Source of the DNA: SOIA01 sp964346585
GTDB lineage: Bacteria > Acidobacteriota > Aminicenantia > Aminicenantales > Aminicenantaceae
Length of the DNA stretch: 64,000 nucleotides
Assembly: GCA_964346585.1 (NCBI GenBank)
Contig: CAYFVQ010000015.1
Span: forward strand, 1 to 64,000
Reading direction: 5' to 3'
The translations under genes were made by a program, and so were the position numbers. The notes under the pieces were generated by a model, which worked only from the letters and a program-made list of their open reading frames with translations, was not told the origin of the DNA and searched no databases. Below are positions 35,200 to 44,187 of this stretch, piece by piece (position 1 is the first letter of the stretch; each line of letters begins with the position of its first letter).

Positions 35200-36249
35200 C
35201 TAAAATATTTTTTTGACAACAGCAATGATTTTTTCTGTTTCCTCCTCTGTGAGAGAAGGATAAAGCGGGATCGAGATCGATTTCTTCCAAGCCTCCGTGC
35301 TGTGAGGGAAGCCAGGAAGATTTAGACAGACGTGGAGAGGGATGTAAACCGGCCGCTGGCACATGACATTGTTCTTCTGTAATCTCTCCAGAAAACCAGA
35401 CACATCTTCCTCTTTTTGAACAACAAAGCGGTAGTAGATATGCTCTCTTCCTTCTTTCCTGACGGGGAGTGAGAAATCGCAATCCTTAAATTCCTTGAAG
35501 TACAGGTCTGCGTTCATTCTCCGTTTCTCCAAGAACTCCTCTAGTTGAGACAACTGGCTTGATCCAAGGGCCGCATGAATATCCGACATCTTGTAGTTGA
35601 AACGCAACTCATACTCATCTTTATTGTCATATTCTCTCAAGTTTTTAACCCTGGAAATAAGCTCTTCTGAATCACTGACAACCATACCTCCTTCTCCAGT
35701 AGTGAACACTTTGGTGGCATAGAATGAAAACACAGAAAGAATCCCGAAGCTTCCGACTTTCCGGCCTTTAAAGTTTGCGCCGACCGACTGCGCACAGTCC
35801 TCGATTAGAGGAATCCCCAGCTTTGACAGTTCGTCTATTTCTGCCGGACAGCCAAACATGTGGGGGACTATGACTGCCTTTGTCTTCTTTGTGATTGCCC
35901 CTTTCACACCATCCACAGAAATATTGTAGTTACCTGGGTCAATATCGGCAACAACAGGGGTAGCTCCTGTATACTGGACAGCGTTGAGGACGGCGGTGCA
36001 GACATAAGAAGGAACGATGACTTCATCCCCTCCTTTCACTCCCAGAGCCAGCAAGGACAGATGAAGGGCCGCCGTTCCCGAGCTGGTGGCAGCCGCTTCT
36101 TTTTTACCGATGAAGTCAGAAAATTGTTTTTCGAATTTGTCCACAACAGGCCCTTGAGCGATTTGACCGGACTCCAGAACAGATGAGACAGCTCTGATAT
36201 CTAAATCAATAATGGAAGGGCGGGAGTGAGGAATTAAATAATCAGACAT
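35200..36249 (-). CDS. DegT/DnrJ/EryC1/StrS-family sugar aminotransferase
   Basis: This PLP enzyme converts a keto-sugar nucleotide to an amino sugar. The catalytic Lys lies in SFYATKVFTTGEGGM, the PLP Asp in PLIEDCAQSVGA, and the substrate region in EYDNKDEYELRFNYKMSDIHAALG. The start is placed at the ATG at 36249, which begins MSDYLIPHSRPSI as usual for the family and overlaps the PIG-L gene by eight bases. The longer open frame runs back through that gene. The neighbouring PIG-L deacetylase and WbqC suggest synthesis of a modified amino sugar for the glycan. Confidence 0.88.
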   Translation of the reverse strand: MSDYLIPHSRPSIIDLDIRAVSSVLESGQIAQGPVVDKFEKQFSDFIGKKEAAATSSGTAALHLSLLALGVKGGDEVIVPSYVCTAVLNAVQYTGATPVVADIDPGNYNISVDGVKGAITKKTKAVIVPHMFGCPAEIDELSKLGIPLIEDCAQSVGANFKGRKVGSFGILSVFSFYATKVFTTGEGGMVVSDSEELISRVKNLREYDNKDEYELRFNYKMSDIHAALGSSQLSQLEEFLEKRRMNADLYFKEFKDCDFSLPVRKEGREHIYYRFVVQKEEDVSGFLERLQKNNVMCQRPVYIPLHVCLNLPGFPHSTEAWKKSISIPLYPSLTEEETEKIIAVVKKIF

Positions 36250-36856
36250 CGCGTAAAAACCTGAAGGCTTTGAACCCTTCGGCATACTTGACCTTTCCTT
36301 GAAAGCCACGGAAATTGGCAATCGCTTTGACACTTTCCACCATATCCAACTTAGTGGGATAGGATTTGCCCACTTGAGAGGAATAAACTTGAATCAATTT
36401 TTGCTTTTCTTCCAAGACATCCTCGATGTCCACAAAAATATCCGGTTCAAAATTGATGGATGTATAATCCTCGTAGAAAAAGACTCTTTTTACATACCGG
36501 GTTGCAGCCAGAGTGCACTCCGCTAAAGTCCGGTGATCCTGGTGGATATCTTCGATGTAGTTCACATATACTTCATCCGGTTTGATTTTTTCTATCACTT
36601 CATCGATCTTGGTTATGATGATCCTCTCGTTAGGGAGCTCCGTATCCACACACCCTCCCCAGAAGATCTTTTTGACTCCCAGCAATTTCATGGCGGCTTC
36701 TTGCTCCTTCTCTCTGATTTTTGCATCTCCGCCGAACTCTCCCTTGGTTAGAACCATAAAGTAGATATCCATTCCCTTATTGGCCAATTTAAGAAAGGTG
36801 CCCCCACAACCGTATTCAATATCATCTGGATGAGCGCCTAACGCTAAAATATTCAC
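36242..36856 (-). CDS. PIG-L/LmbE-family N-deacetylase
   Basis: This 204-residue protein starts MNILALGAHPDDIEYGCGG, the hallmark AHPDD zinc site, and has a downstream His in EDIHQDHRTLAE. The family removes acetyl groups from N-acetylglucosamine-like moieties on lipids or small molecules. Here it is one base from wbqC-like and overlaps the DegT aminotransferase gene, so it probably deacetylates a sugar intermediate of the glycan before re-acylation or similar. The acyl acceptor enzyme is not obvious. Confidence 0.88.
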   Translation of the reverse strand: MNILALGAHPDDIEYGCGGTFLKLANKGMDIYFMVLTKGEFGGDAKIREKEQEAAMKLLGVKKIFWGGCVDTELPNERIIITKIDEVIEKIKPDEVYVNYIEDIHQDHRTLAECTLAATRYVKRVFFYEDYTSINFEPDIFVDIEDVLEEKQKLIQVYSSQVGKSYPTKLDMVESVKAIANFRGFQGKVKYAEGFKAFRFLRDV

Positions 36857-36857
36857 T

Positions 36858-37541
36858 TCATTCTCCTTTTTTTAAGATTGAAAGGCTATCCGGACCGCAG
36901 TTGAACAATAAATCTATGACAGATAGAAAAGGCTCAAAATCCCCATAAAGCTGATCATACCGGGGATGTTTGTAATCTTGAAAAACGATTTGAATCCCCT
37001 CTTCTTTAAAAATATCTAAATCCATGTATTTCGCCCCATCCTTACCTGATAAGTAGACATCTCCTCTCAATTCCTTGCAGATGTCGATAAGCCGTTCGGT
37101 GCTCTCTTCTCTTGATTCCAGGTCTGAGGCAGTGACAAGCTTCTTATCCGAAAGCCCCAAGGCCTCGACTAAGTACTTTATCACATGAATGTTAATATCC
37201 ACTAAATATGTCCATTCTTTTGCATAGGTCTGCTCGAAAAAGTCGATGTAGTCTTTGAAAAAAGGAGCTTTAGAGTAGTGTGTGACCAGCGCCATCAAAT
37301 GTTTTCTTCCCCACTGAACCGTATTGTTGATTTCCACTTCGGATATTTTTTGAGTGAAGCTGTGAATAACAGGCACAGAGAGCCACTGCCAGCCATCGGA
37401 TGTTTTAATCCTATTCCGGTTCTGCCATTCATTTTTTTTAAACTGGACATTGTCCAAGAAGACAAACACATCACTCCGTTCAATCTTATCGAAATATCCC
37501 AACCAGGGCAGGTATTGCGGCTGATGAATAGACACTATCAT
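36858..37541 (-). CDS. WbqC-like family protein
   Basis: This 227-residue protein begins MIVSIHQPQYLPWLGYFDKI, followed by SDVFVFLDNVQFKKNEWQNRNRIK, both diagnostic for the WbqC-like family. These proteins are found in O-antigen and glycan clusters and are thought to help install glycine or other amino-acid groups on amino sugars, though the chemistry is not firmly known. It is the first gene of the minus-strand group WbqC, PIG-L, DegT, WecA, with only one base to the next gene. AAGG lies nine bases before the start. Confidence 0.85.
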   Translation of the reverse strand: MIVSIHQPQYLPWLGYFDKIERSDVFVFLDNVQFKKNEWQNRNRIKTSDGWQWLSVPVIHSFTQKISEVEINNTVQWGRKHLMALVTHYSKAPFFKDYIDFFEQTYAKEWTYLVDINIHVIKYLVEALGLSDKKLVTASDLESREESTERLIDICKELRGDVYLSGKDGAKYMDLDIFKEEGIQIVFQDYKHPRYDQLYGDFEPFLSVIDLLFNCGPDSLSILKKGE

Positions 37542-37705
37542 CTGTTAGGCCTTGTTGTTTTCCACTAACATCTTTATCTCAAGCGACACGGATAAATGAC
37601 CTCCTGTTCAAGCTTCAACAGGGTGTTTCACGCAAGGAATTTCTTTTTAAACGCTAGACGCCTTTGACTACCCAAGACAGATAACCCTCAATTTCTCAAA
37701 GAACA

Positions 37706-38716
37706 TTAGAGGAGACTGTCATCTATAGCCTTTTCAATGTGTAAAACAGGAGATTTTGCAAGGTCGATTCTTTTCGGTTCTTCGGGAGGTTTCCCTTCGC
37801 AGTCAAAAAATATCTCAACAACAGGGCGTAAGGGTCGATCTTCATGCGTCTGGATAATTCGGCCGATCTCATTATTGTTCAAAAGCACAAAGCTTCCCAG
37901 GGGATAAGGGGTGACAAATCTTAAGAACTTTTTAACCAAACGAGGCTCGAAAGACCTTTTTGCCTCCTGGACAACTTCCCTGACACCGTCATAGGGAATA
38001 ATCTTTTCACCGCGATAGGGACGGGGATGTGTCATCGCTTCATAGACTTCGATCATGGCTATGATTTTGGCAGATTCGGAAATCTCCGGGCCTTTCTTCC
38101 CTTCTGGATAACCAGATCCGTCTATCCTTTCATGGTGCTGATAGACAACTTCTTGGATGGACTCGGGCATATCACTGATATTGGCCAAAAGATCCAGGCC
38201 GTAAGAGCAATGTTTTTTGACCTGAGCAAACTCATCCATGGTTAGTTTCCCAGGTTTTTTGATAATTTTCTCCGGGATCTGTAGCAAGCCGAGGTCATGT
38301 AGCAAAGAGGATACACATAGATTCAGGAGCTGTGGCTCTTTGTATTCGAGAGTCATCCCAATGCCTCCAGCCAATATGGCGACATTGAGGGAATGAGAGT
38401 AAAGATAATCGTCTGTTTCACCTAGGTATCCAAAAATGTTAATAAAAGAAACCAACGTATCCTTGTCCACTCGAAGGTAATGGATTATTGTTTCTGCGAT
38501 GCTGAAAACTCTTCTTCCCGTCACTTTCTTCCCTTCAACAACATCATCCATGAACTCCCTTAGATCAACGATCGCATCCTCGTAGATTCTTTTCATCTCA
38601 TGCATGTCAATCGGGGTTTCCTTCGCTTGGACCGCTTCTGATAACAGACCTGGCTTGTCCTTGGCCTTATTTTCAGACTCTTGAGCTTTTCTCAACATAT
38701 CAGATAATTTAACCAT
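37706..38716 (-). CDS. HD-GYP domain phosphodiesterase
   Basis: This 336-residue protein contains an HD-GYP domain, which degrades cyclic di-GMP or related dinucleotides. The HD pair is His140-Asp141 (SLLHDLGLLQIPEKI), with HHERIDGSGYP at residues 194-204 holding the second His pair and the GYP signature. The first 90 residues have no clear sensor domain and there is no membrane segment, so it is cytoplasmic. It starts five bases after the stop of the ExeA-like ATPase gene, suggesting co-transcription. Together with the PilZ protein at 48729 it points to cyclic di-GMP signalling in this organism. Confidence 0.9.
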   Translation of the reverse strand: MVKLSDMLRKAQESENKAKDKPGLLSEAVQAKETPIDMHEMKRIYEDAIVDLREFMDDVVEGKKVTGRRVFSIAETIIHYLRVDKDTLVSFINIFGYLGETDDYLYSHSLNVAILAGGIGMTLEYKEPQLLNLCVSSLLHDLGLLQIPEKIIKKPGKLTMDEFAQVKKHCSYGLDLLANISDMPESIQEVVYQHHERIDGSGYPEGKKGPEISESAKIIAMIEVYEAMTHPRPYRGEKIIPYDGVREVVQEAKRSFEPRLVKKFLRFVTPYPLGSFVLLNNNEIGRIIQTHEDRPLRPVVEIFFDCEGKPPEEPKRIDLAKSPVLHIEKAIDDSLL

Positions 38717-38720
38717 GGGA

Positions 38721-39524
38721 TTAATGGTCCAATCCAGAAATAGCCTTTCTCACCAAATCTGCGTTTATTCCTTTGGCTTTTTTGGTAAATCCCAACAGTA
38801 GACTCATATCGCAAATACTGTTAATCTCTCTCGGAACTCCTCCAGAATTCTGCCAGATAATATCATGAACATTATTCGCAAAAATTGCATCCTTGGCTCC
38901 AGCGATCTCCAGTCTATGGAGAATATAAGCTTTGGAGTCTTTCTGGCCCAAAGGATTCAGATGATACCTGATCGCCAATCTCTGCTTCAATTGCTTATAT
39001 TTATCGATCACATCTCGAAGCTCTGGCTGGCCGATAATAATAAGAGTCAAAAGAAACCGGTCATTCAACTGAAAATTCAGCAACAGTCTGAGTTCTTCTA
39101 AAGTTCTAACATCTTTGATCGATTGTCCCTCATCGACAATGATAACCGTGTCTTTATTGCTCCTCATATTCTGATAGAGCCTCTCGTTCAGCTCCATCAA
39201 AAGCTGTGTTTTTGGCCAGGCAGGAGAGCTTTTTATACCCAATTGAATGCAAATTTCTCTTATGATCTCTGTGGGGCTCAATAAGGGATTGGTTACCAGT
39301 GCGATATCGTACTTATCGTGAGGCAGCATTTCAAAAAGCCGTCGGCTTATGAGAGTTTTTCCACAGCCATAATCCCCTGTCAACAACGCGGCTCCTTTTC
39401 GTTCCTCGATCGCGTACGTCATCCGTGTCACGGCTTCCAGATGCTCGTGGGAAGAATAGAGGAATTTCGGGTCGGGTGTATTCTCGAAGGGTTTCTCTTT
39501 TAATCCCCAATAGGCTTCATACAT
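38721..39524 (-). CDS. ExeA-like AAA ATPase
   Basis: This 267-residue protein opens MYEAYWGLKEKPFENTPDP, followed by FLYSSHEHLEAVTRM, the characteristic start of the ExeA/GspA ATPase group. Walker A is LLTGDYGCGKTL and Walker B is TVIIVDEGQSI, and the lid region NSGGVPREINSICDMSLLLG is conserved. Members are linked to secretion, exopolysaccharide export or transposition. No peptidoglycan-binding domain or membrane helix is attached. It is followed immediately by the HD-GYP gene. The polysaccharide locus nearby makes an export-related role reasonable but unproven. Confidence 0.87.
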   Translation of the reverse strand: MYEAYWGLKEKPFENTPDPKFLYSSHEHLEAVTRMTYAIEERKGAALLTGDYGCGKTLISRRLFEMLPHDKYDIALVTNPLLSPTEIIREICIQLGIKSSPAWPKTQLLMELNERLYQNMRSNKDTVIIVDEGQSIKDVRTLEELRLLLNFQLNDRFLLTLIIIGQPELRDVIDKYKQLKQRLAIRYHLNPLGQKDSKAYILHRLEIAGAKDAIFANNVHDIIWQNSGGVPREINSICDMSLLLGFTKKAKGINADLVRKAISGLDH

Positions 39525-39605
39525 ATTCTTCTTTTCGAGAAATTATTCTGCTTATTCTAGCGATAATAATAACTTAAACAAATCATTGAAGTCAAATGGG
39601 CAATT

Positions 39606-39726
39606 GGGGACGTTCCCCAAGGTACCACCTTAGCCCAATAAGTTCATCTGCATGATATTGTTTTATACACGATAGGCTAATAAGAAGAAGCTAATGGGCT
39701 AAGGTGGTACCTTGGGGAACGTCCCC
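39606..39726. repeat. REP-like dispersed repeat, copy B: 32-bp inverted arms
   Basis: Arms at 39606-39637 and 39695-39726 are perfect inverted repeats of 32 bp and enclose 57 bases. The core GGGGACGTTCCCC plus AAGGTACCACCTTAG is the same as in copy A (15747) and copy C (46671). It sits in the intergenic space between the divergent ExeA-like and PHP-like genes. Confidence 0.85.
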
Positions 39727-39797
39727 ATATATGATAGTATACTTTTAAGCTAGAAATGCAGTTCACGCATTTGAATGAGGTTTGAAGCGGACAGGAT

Positions 39798-41267
39798 ATG
39801 AGAAATTGCAGGACAACTTCCCTAACCTTGATTCTTATACTGGCCACACTGATCAGACCCGGCATAGCCCAGACTGACAAATACATCCAAGTTCCTGGAC
39901 TCATCGACCTCCGCACAGATTTCAGCGATGGATCTCACTCCCTCGAGTACACCATTCAGCTGGCGAGAAAGAGGGGGTTCGATGTGCTTTTTATCACTGA
40001 CCATGACCGCAAAGTCTTGGAGTACGGCATTCGTCCGTTTCAACACATCTTTAAAAAAAGAGTCGAGACACCTTCCATCAACAAAACAAGCCCTAGAAAT
40101 TACCTGGGCACCATCCAATTGGCAGCAGAAAAATATCCAGAAATGATTCTTATCCCGGGCGCAGAATCTGCTCCTTTCTATTACTGGAAAGGAAACTACT
40201 TCAGAAAAAACCTCACTGTCTGCGATTGGGAAAAACATCTCATTATCACAGGGCTGGACAAACCAGAGGATTTTAGAGAGCTACCGATCCTCCACAATGG
40301 TTTGTCCACGAGATACCTTCCTTCTCGGTTGACAGTGGGATTTTTCCTTATATTCCTCCCTCTTGCTGCTGGCATTTTCCTGATCACAAAAAAGCGAATC
40401 CTCAGGTGGTCGGGAATTGTTTTATCCCTTTTATCCCTGCTTCTTCTGGCCAATAACCACCCTTTTAGAAGCTCTCCGTATGACCAGTATCACGGATACC
40501 AGGGAATCCCACCTTACCAGCTTGTGATAGACTATGTGAATTCCCGGGGTGGGATGGCCTTCTGGAACCACCCGGAGACGAAATCCGGTGAAGGAAAAAT
40601 TGATTTTATTTTCAAGGATACCCCCCCTTATCCACAAGTTTTGACAGAATCAAAGAATTACACGGGTTTTGCGGCTCTGTATGGAGATAGTATTACTGTA
40701 ACAGAACCAGGGAATCTCTGGGATAAGGTTTTGATGGAATACTGTTCAGGCCTGAGGACAAGTCCTGCCTGGGGAATCTCTACGGCTGATTTTCATCAGG
40801 AAGGAGCGGCTGGTGAAAAATTAGGTAACTTTCCTACGGTATTTCTGGTAAAGAACAAGACTCAAAAAGATGTTTTGGATGCCCTGAAAAAAGGCCGGAT
40901 GTATGCGTACAGAGGCGATGTCGCTTTACCCAGACTAGTTCTCGAGGATTTCTCGATTACTGACTCAGAAAATTCCCAAAGAGGCGTCCTGGGCCAAGAA
41001 ATCCAATTAATAGACAGCGCGAAAATAAATATCCGGATAAGCATGACAGACCCAGAGAAAGGAAACACAGCTACGGTGAGACTGATCAAAGAAGGCAGAC
41101 TTCTGGAAACCTTCACTGGAGAAACTCCTTTAACCTTCACATACGTAGATAAAAATTTTCAATCCAACAAAAAAACATATTACCGTTTAGATGTAAAAGA
41201 CAAAAAGAACAGAATTATAGTTTCGAACCCGATCTTCGTTCATTTTTCATCCTCGAATTCGCACTAG
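39798..41267 (+). CDS. Secreted PHP/CehA-McbA-like metallohydrolase with a degenerate metal site
   Basis: This 489-residue protein has a signal peptide (TTSLTLILILATLIRPGIAQ) and the PHP-superfamily layout. The opening strand, which normally reads D-x-H-x-H...SDG, here reads IDLRTDFSDGSHSLEY, so both metal-binding His residues are gone, while FITDHDR, FWNHPE and TADFHQEG remain. Two hydrophobic segments in the middle (about residues 175-225) interrupt the domain and probably anchor it in the inner membrane. It may be a non-catalytic or altered member. The C-terminal 110 residues look like a beta-sandwich. There is no close partner gene. Confidence 0.7.
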   Translation: MRNCRTTSLTLILILATLIRPGIAQTDKYIQVPGLIDLRTDFSDGSHSLEYTIQLARKRGFDVLFITDHDRKVLEYGIRPFQHIFKKRVETPSINKTSPRNYLGTIQLAAEKYPEMILIPGAESAPFYYWKGNYFRKNLTVCDWEKHLIITGLDKPEDFRELPILHNGLSTRYLPSRLTVGFFLIFLPLAAGIFLITKKRILRWSGIVLSLLSLLLLANNHPFRSSPYDQYHGYQGIPPYQLVIDYVNSRGGMAFWNHPETKSGEGKIDFIFKDTPPYPQVLTESKNYTGFAALYGDSITVTEPGNLWDKVLMEYCSGLRTSPAWGISTADFHQEGAAGEKLGNFPTVFLVKNKTQKDVLDALKKGRMYAYRGDVALPRLVLEDFSITDSENSQRGVLGQEIQLIDSAKINIRISMTDPEKGNTATVRLIKEGRLLETFTGETPLTFTYVDKNFQSNKKTYYRLDVKDKKNRIIVSNPIFVHFSSSNSH

Positions 41268-41498
41268 CCTCCATCATCAGCCCCATTAAGCACTTCAACA
41301 GCTATCTACAGGATTGCCACATAAACCAATATTTTCGAATGTTCACATTGTTTTTTATAGGAAAAATGAGCATCAGCCTTTAGCTTTGTTCTAAGAATAA
41401 TTGATGTAGAATGAAGTGAAGGGGAGGGAGTTGTAGGGAGGGATGTCCGTTTTTAAAAGCAGACTTTCCAAATCATTCAGATTGCTTCTGACGATCCG

Positions 41499-41690
41499 CT
41501 ACTTTTTCAGTAGCTGTCTGACCCCAAAAGCAATCGCGAATAAAAGCAGGGCTTGAGTAAACTGGAGGAAGGCTTGAGCTTCAATCCCCATGATGGGTTT
41601 AACCATAAGCCTTGAAATGATTCCAATAATCAAGACAATGGCAGCCACGATGATGAGCAAGTCACAGATGATTGCGATGGTTTTTTCCAC
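41499..41690 (-). CDS. Small two-helix membrane protein, function unknown
   Basis: This 63-residue protein starts at a GTG preceded by AGGAGGT at seven bases, a strong ribosome site that supports it as real. It has two hydrophobic helices (about residues 5-27 and 41-58) and a basic tail (RQLLKK). It resembles the numerous short, uncharacterised membrane proteins of bacteria. No partner is evident; it lies alone between the PHP-like gene and the RiPP cluster. Confidence 0.7.
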   Translation of the reverse strand: MEKTIAIICDLLIIVAAIVLIIGIISRLMVKPIMGIEAQAFLQFTQALLLFAIAFGVRQLLKK

Positions 41691-41700
41691 GGTGTTTACC

Positions 41701-42046
41701 TCCTAATTTCCCTAAGTCACTTTGAATAATATTTATCCATTTCTCCAATGTCAAGCGTTTCAAGGATAAACCAGGAAATTATGTAAAATGGTTGGAAATA
41801 CTCCATAAATCTGAACAACCTGGATTATTACGAGATTAACACATCCTCAGGTATGGTGGTTCTTGTATCTCCCTGTTTTCACCTGTCTCTTAAATACTTT
41901 TCCCCTGAAAAAACAACAAGTTATGAAGCCATCCCAGGGCTGATCACTGAAAAATCGACCCGACAGCTCCGGTAAAGTTGTATTTTTTTGCGTATTTAAA
42001 TAGAATTTAGGTAGTAAAAGCGATCAAAAAACCCTCATCTAAGATA
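41701..42046. other. Non-coding gap upstream of the RiPP cluster
   Basis: I see no gene or RNA signature in these 346 bases. A promoter for the RiPP cluster is expected here but none with both boxes close to consensus is evident. The first gene at 42047 also lacks a clear ribosome site. Confidence 0.5.
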
Positions 42047-42439
42047 ATGGTTTGGAAAGAAAAAATAAGGAAGTTGGAGTATTACAAAGATTTACGCCTG
42101 CTTTGGCGTACATTTTTTACGTCTTTAAAGGTCTCACTTTCTCAAAATAACTCATTCATCTCCCTGGCCAATCCCAGGCCGAGGAAGAATGCCGGCGAAC
42201 AGGAGAAAATAATGAGGTATGTCAACCTCTGTTTACATCTCCGCAGACGACTGGGCTTCAAAGACTCTTGCCTCACTTCTTCCCTGCTTCTCTGCAATCT
42301 TCTCCGGCAAAACGGCATAAATGCCCACATCAATTTCTCAGCGAAGAAGGAGACGGAAAAAATGGAGGGCCACTGCTGGGTGAGTGTGGGAGAAGAAAAA
42401 ATAGCAAGCGACTACACACTCATTTTCAAATATCCCTAA
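42047..42439 (+). CDS. Lasso-peptide B2-like transglutaminase-fold protease of the RiPP cluster
   Basis: This 130-residue protein matches the B2 proteases that remove leader peptides in lasso-peptide pathways. The probable catalytic triad is Cys75 (FKDSCLTSSLLLCNLLR), His109 (EGHCWVSVG) and Asp122 (IASDYTL). It is followed after 13 bases by a PqqD-like protein, the usual leader-binding partner, so the pair probably recognises and cleaves a precursor peptide. There is no lasso cyclase gene in the cluster, so the final product is probably not a lasso peptide. The start is uncertain because the ribosome site is weak. Confidence 0.85.
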   Translation: MVWKEKIRKLEYYKDLRLLWRTFFTSLKVSLSQNNSFISLANPRPRKNAGEQEKIMRYVNLCLHLRRRLGFKDSCLTSSLLLCNLLRQNGINAHINFSAKKETEKMEGHCWVSVGEEKIASDYTLIFKYP

Positions 42440-42452
42440 ACAGGAGAATCCT

Positions 42453-42734
42453 ATGCTTCCTCTTGATGCAATCATTCTAAAAAATGAAAGAGTTCCCTGG
42501 CGGATAATCGAGGGTGAGGCCATTCTCGTTAAGCTCGATTCAGGTGAAGTCATCCATCTCAATGAAGTGGCGGCTGAAATCTGGCGAACTATCGATGGCA
42601 AAAGGAAAATCTCAGAAATCGTTGCCCATATCCAGAAGGAATTCGATGTCGACGGAGAGCAGGCAGAAAGAGATACTTTAGAATTCATAAAGTCGCTCTC
42701 AGATATAAATTTGGTCACAGAGAAAGGAAAATAA
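42453..42734 (+). CDS. PqqD-family RiPP recognition element
   Basis: This 93-residue stand-alone PqqD-like protein has ILVKLDSGEVIHLNEVAAEIWRTIDG, the classic RRE pattern of strands followed by an N-x-x-[AG]-x-x-[IL]-W helix, then KISEIVAHIQKEFDVDGEQAERD. Such proteins bind the leader of a precursor peptide and present it to radical SAM enzymes or a protease. Both types of partner are encoded next door. It lies 13 bases after the B2-like protease and 13 before the kinase/radical SAM fusion. Confidence 0.9.
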   Translation: MLPLDAIILKNERVPWRIIEGEAILVKLDSGEVIHLNEVAAEIWRTIDGKRKISEIVAHIQKEFDVDGEQAERDTLEFIKSLSDINLVTEKGK

Positions 42735-42747
42735 AAAGACTGATAAA

Positions 42748-44187
42748 ATGACCAAGTCCTTAAAAGTCAAAATCGCTGGCCTGTGCGCAGAAATCCGGGC
42801 GGAAAACAATTCGACCCATATTTATTTGCAGTCAAAACTCAGGAATTTTCTATCCGCACAAAAAAAAATCGACTTGTATATTGAAATAGAAAGGAAGGAA
42901 GCTTCTCTCTCCATCCAGTCTATGCCCCAATTATCTTTTGAACGAGGGAAATTCCGTATTCTTCCGGATAAGAATCGTGCAGTCAGCCTGGGAATCATCG
43001 ACCTGGAAAAGAGGCGCTGCACGGTCTGTGATCTCGCAGACAAATCCAAGCTGCTTCATTCGGTTCTTCTCTGTTTCGCTCTCTTTCTCGAAAAATCAGG
43101 AGGAATCATCCTTCATGCCAGCGCGGCTTACAAAAACGGTGACGGCTATCTTTTCCCCGGTCCGGCCAATGCTGGGAAAAGCACAATACTCAAACAGATG
43201 AAGGATTACTCCTCTTTTGCCGAGGAGTGGGTGGCTGTAAAAAAAACAGGGAATGATTTCTTTATGTCGAGTATTCCTCATCCCAACGCACAAAACAAAA
43301 GGAAAAAAATTAAAAAAATCTTTTTTCCGAAAAAGGGAAAGGCTATCGAATCCAAAAGGCTCAAATCCCAGGATGCAGCAAAAAGGCTCCTCGCCAACTG
43401 TTTGTTCTCCACGATGCATACAGAAACCGTAGGAGGAGTCTTGGAAAGAGTCGCCGAATTGGCCCAGAGGGTATCCTGTTACGAGCTCGAGTTCCCTCTC
43501 CATGTATGGCTGGACAAGGAGATTGAACAGACAGAACTCTGGCAAAAAAAGAAGAAACCAATCCAGAGGATGAATTGGCCTGAAGGATCGGACCTCTCCG
43601 CTCTTCATGAATCGTTGATCCTGACCTGGCGATGCAATCTCCAATGCTTTCACTGCCGCCCCTATTTGCCTCGACACGGAACACTTTCTTTTGAAGATGT
43701 TAAAAAACACCTTGACTCTCTTGCGAAGAAAGGAACGCTCTTTCTTCATTTGACTGGTGGAGAGCCCCTGATGCACAAAGATTTCTGGAAAATCGTCTCC
43801 TCTGCCAGCCAGAAAAATTTCGCTCTCATCCTCCACACCAATGGCACCCTGATCACTCCTGAGGTTGGAGAAAGATTAAAGCATTTCAATTTATTACAGG
43901 TTTCTCTAACCGTATTGGGCGGAAATGCCCAGACTCACGATTCACTGACCGGTGTCAAGGGTTCCTTTGAAAAGACTGTTCATGCCCTGAAAATCATGAA
44001 AGAAAAAGGACTGGATGTGGTTCTATCCACGACTAAACTTAGTGACAACCAGGATGAGATTCCTGAAATGGAAAGATTGGTAAAAAATCATGGAGTTGCC
44101 TTAAAAATTATCCCCTACCAGATTCCCCACAAAGGAGAATTCGAGGAATTTAACCGATGCTATCAGAAAAATTTACAGAGAAGTTAG
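42748..44187 (+). CDS. HprK-like kinase domain fused to a radical SAM domain
   Basis: This 479-residue protein appears to be a fusion. Residues 1-270 resemble the HPr-kinase-like proteins of lasso clusters, with GGIILHASAAY, a P-loop GPANAGKST (138-146) and EEWVAV in the place of the usual acidic switch. Residues 285-479 are a radical SAM domain with the 4Fe-4S motif Cys296, Cys300, Cys303 (CNLQCFHC), LTGGEPL and HTNGTLI. It ends without a SPASM or other C-terminal Cys-rich domain, unlike the next enzyme. Its last 31 bases overlap the start of that gene, suggesting coupled synthesis and perhaps a complex. The boundary between the two parts is approximate. Confidence 0.8.
   Translation: MTKSLKVKIAGLCAEIRAENNSTHIYLQSKLRNFLSAQKKIDLYIEIERKEASLSIQSMPQLSFERGKFRILPDKNRAVSLGIIDLEKRRCTVCDLADKSKLLHSVLLCFALFLEKSGGIILHASAAYKNGDGYLFPGPANAGKSTILKQMKDYSSFAEEWVAVKKTGNDFFMSSIPHPNAQNKRKKIKKIFFPKKGKAIESKRLKSQDAAKRLLANCLFSTMHTETVGGVLERVAELAQRVSCYELEFPLHVWLDKEIEQTELWQKKKKPIQRMNWPEGSDLSALHESLILTWRCNLQCFHCRPYLPRHGTLSFEDVKKHLDSLAKKGTLFLHLTGGEPLMHKDFWKIVSSASQKNFALILHTNGTLITPEVGERLKHFNLLQVSLTVLGGNAQTHDSLTGVKGSFEKTVHALKIMKEKGLDVVLSTTKLSDNQDEIPEMERLVKNHGVALKIIPYQIPHKGEFEEFNRCYQKNLQRS

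Noticed and set aside
43096..43836. 246-codon open frame on the minus strand inside the kinase/radical SAM gene
   Set aside because: It is antisense to the P-loop and Fe-S motifs of a well-supported gene and has no own signals.
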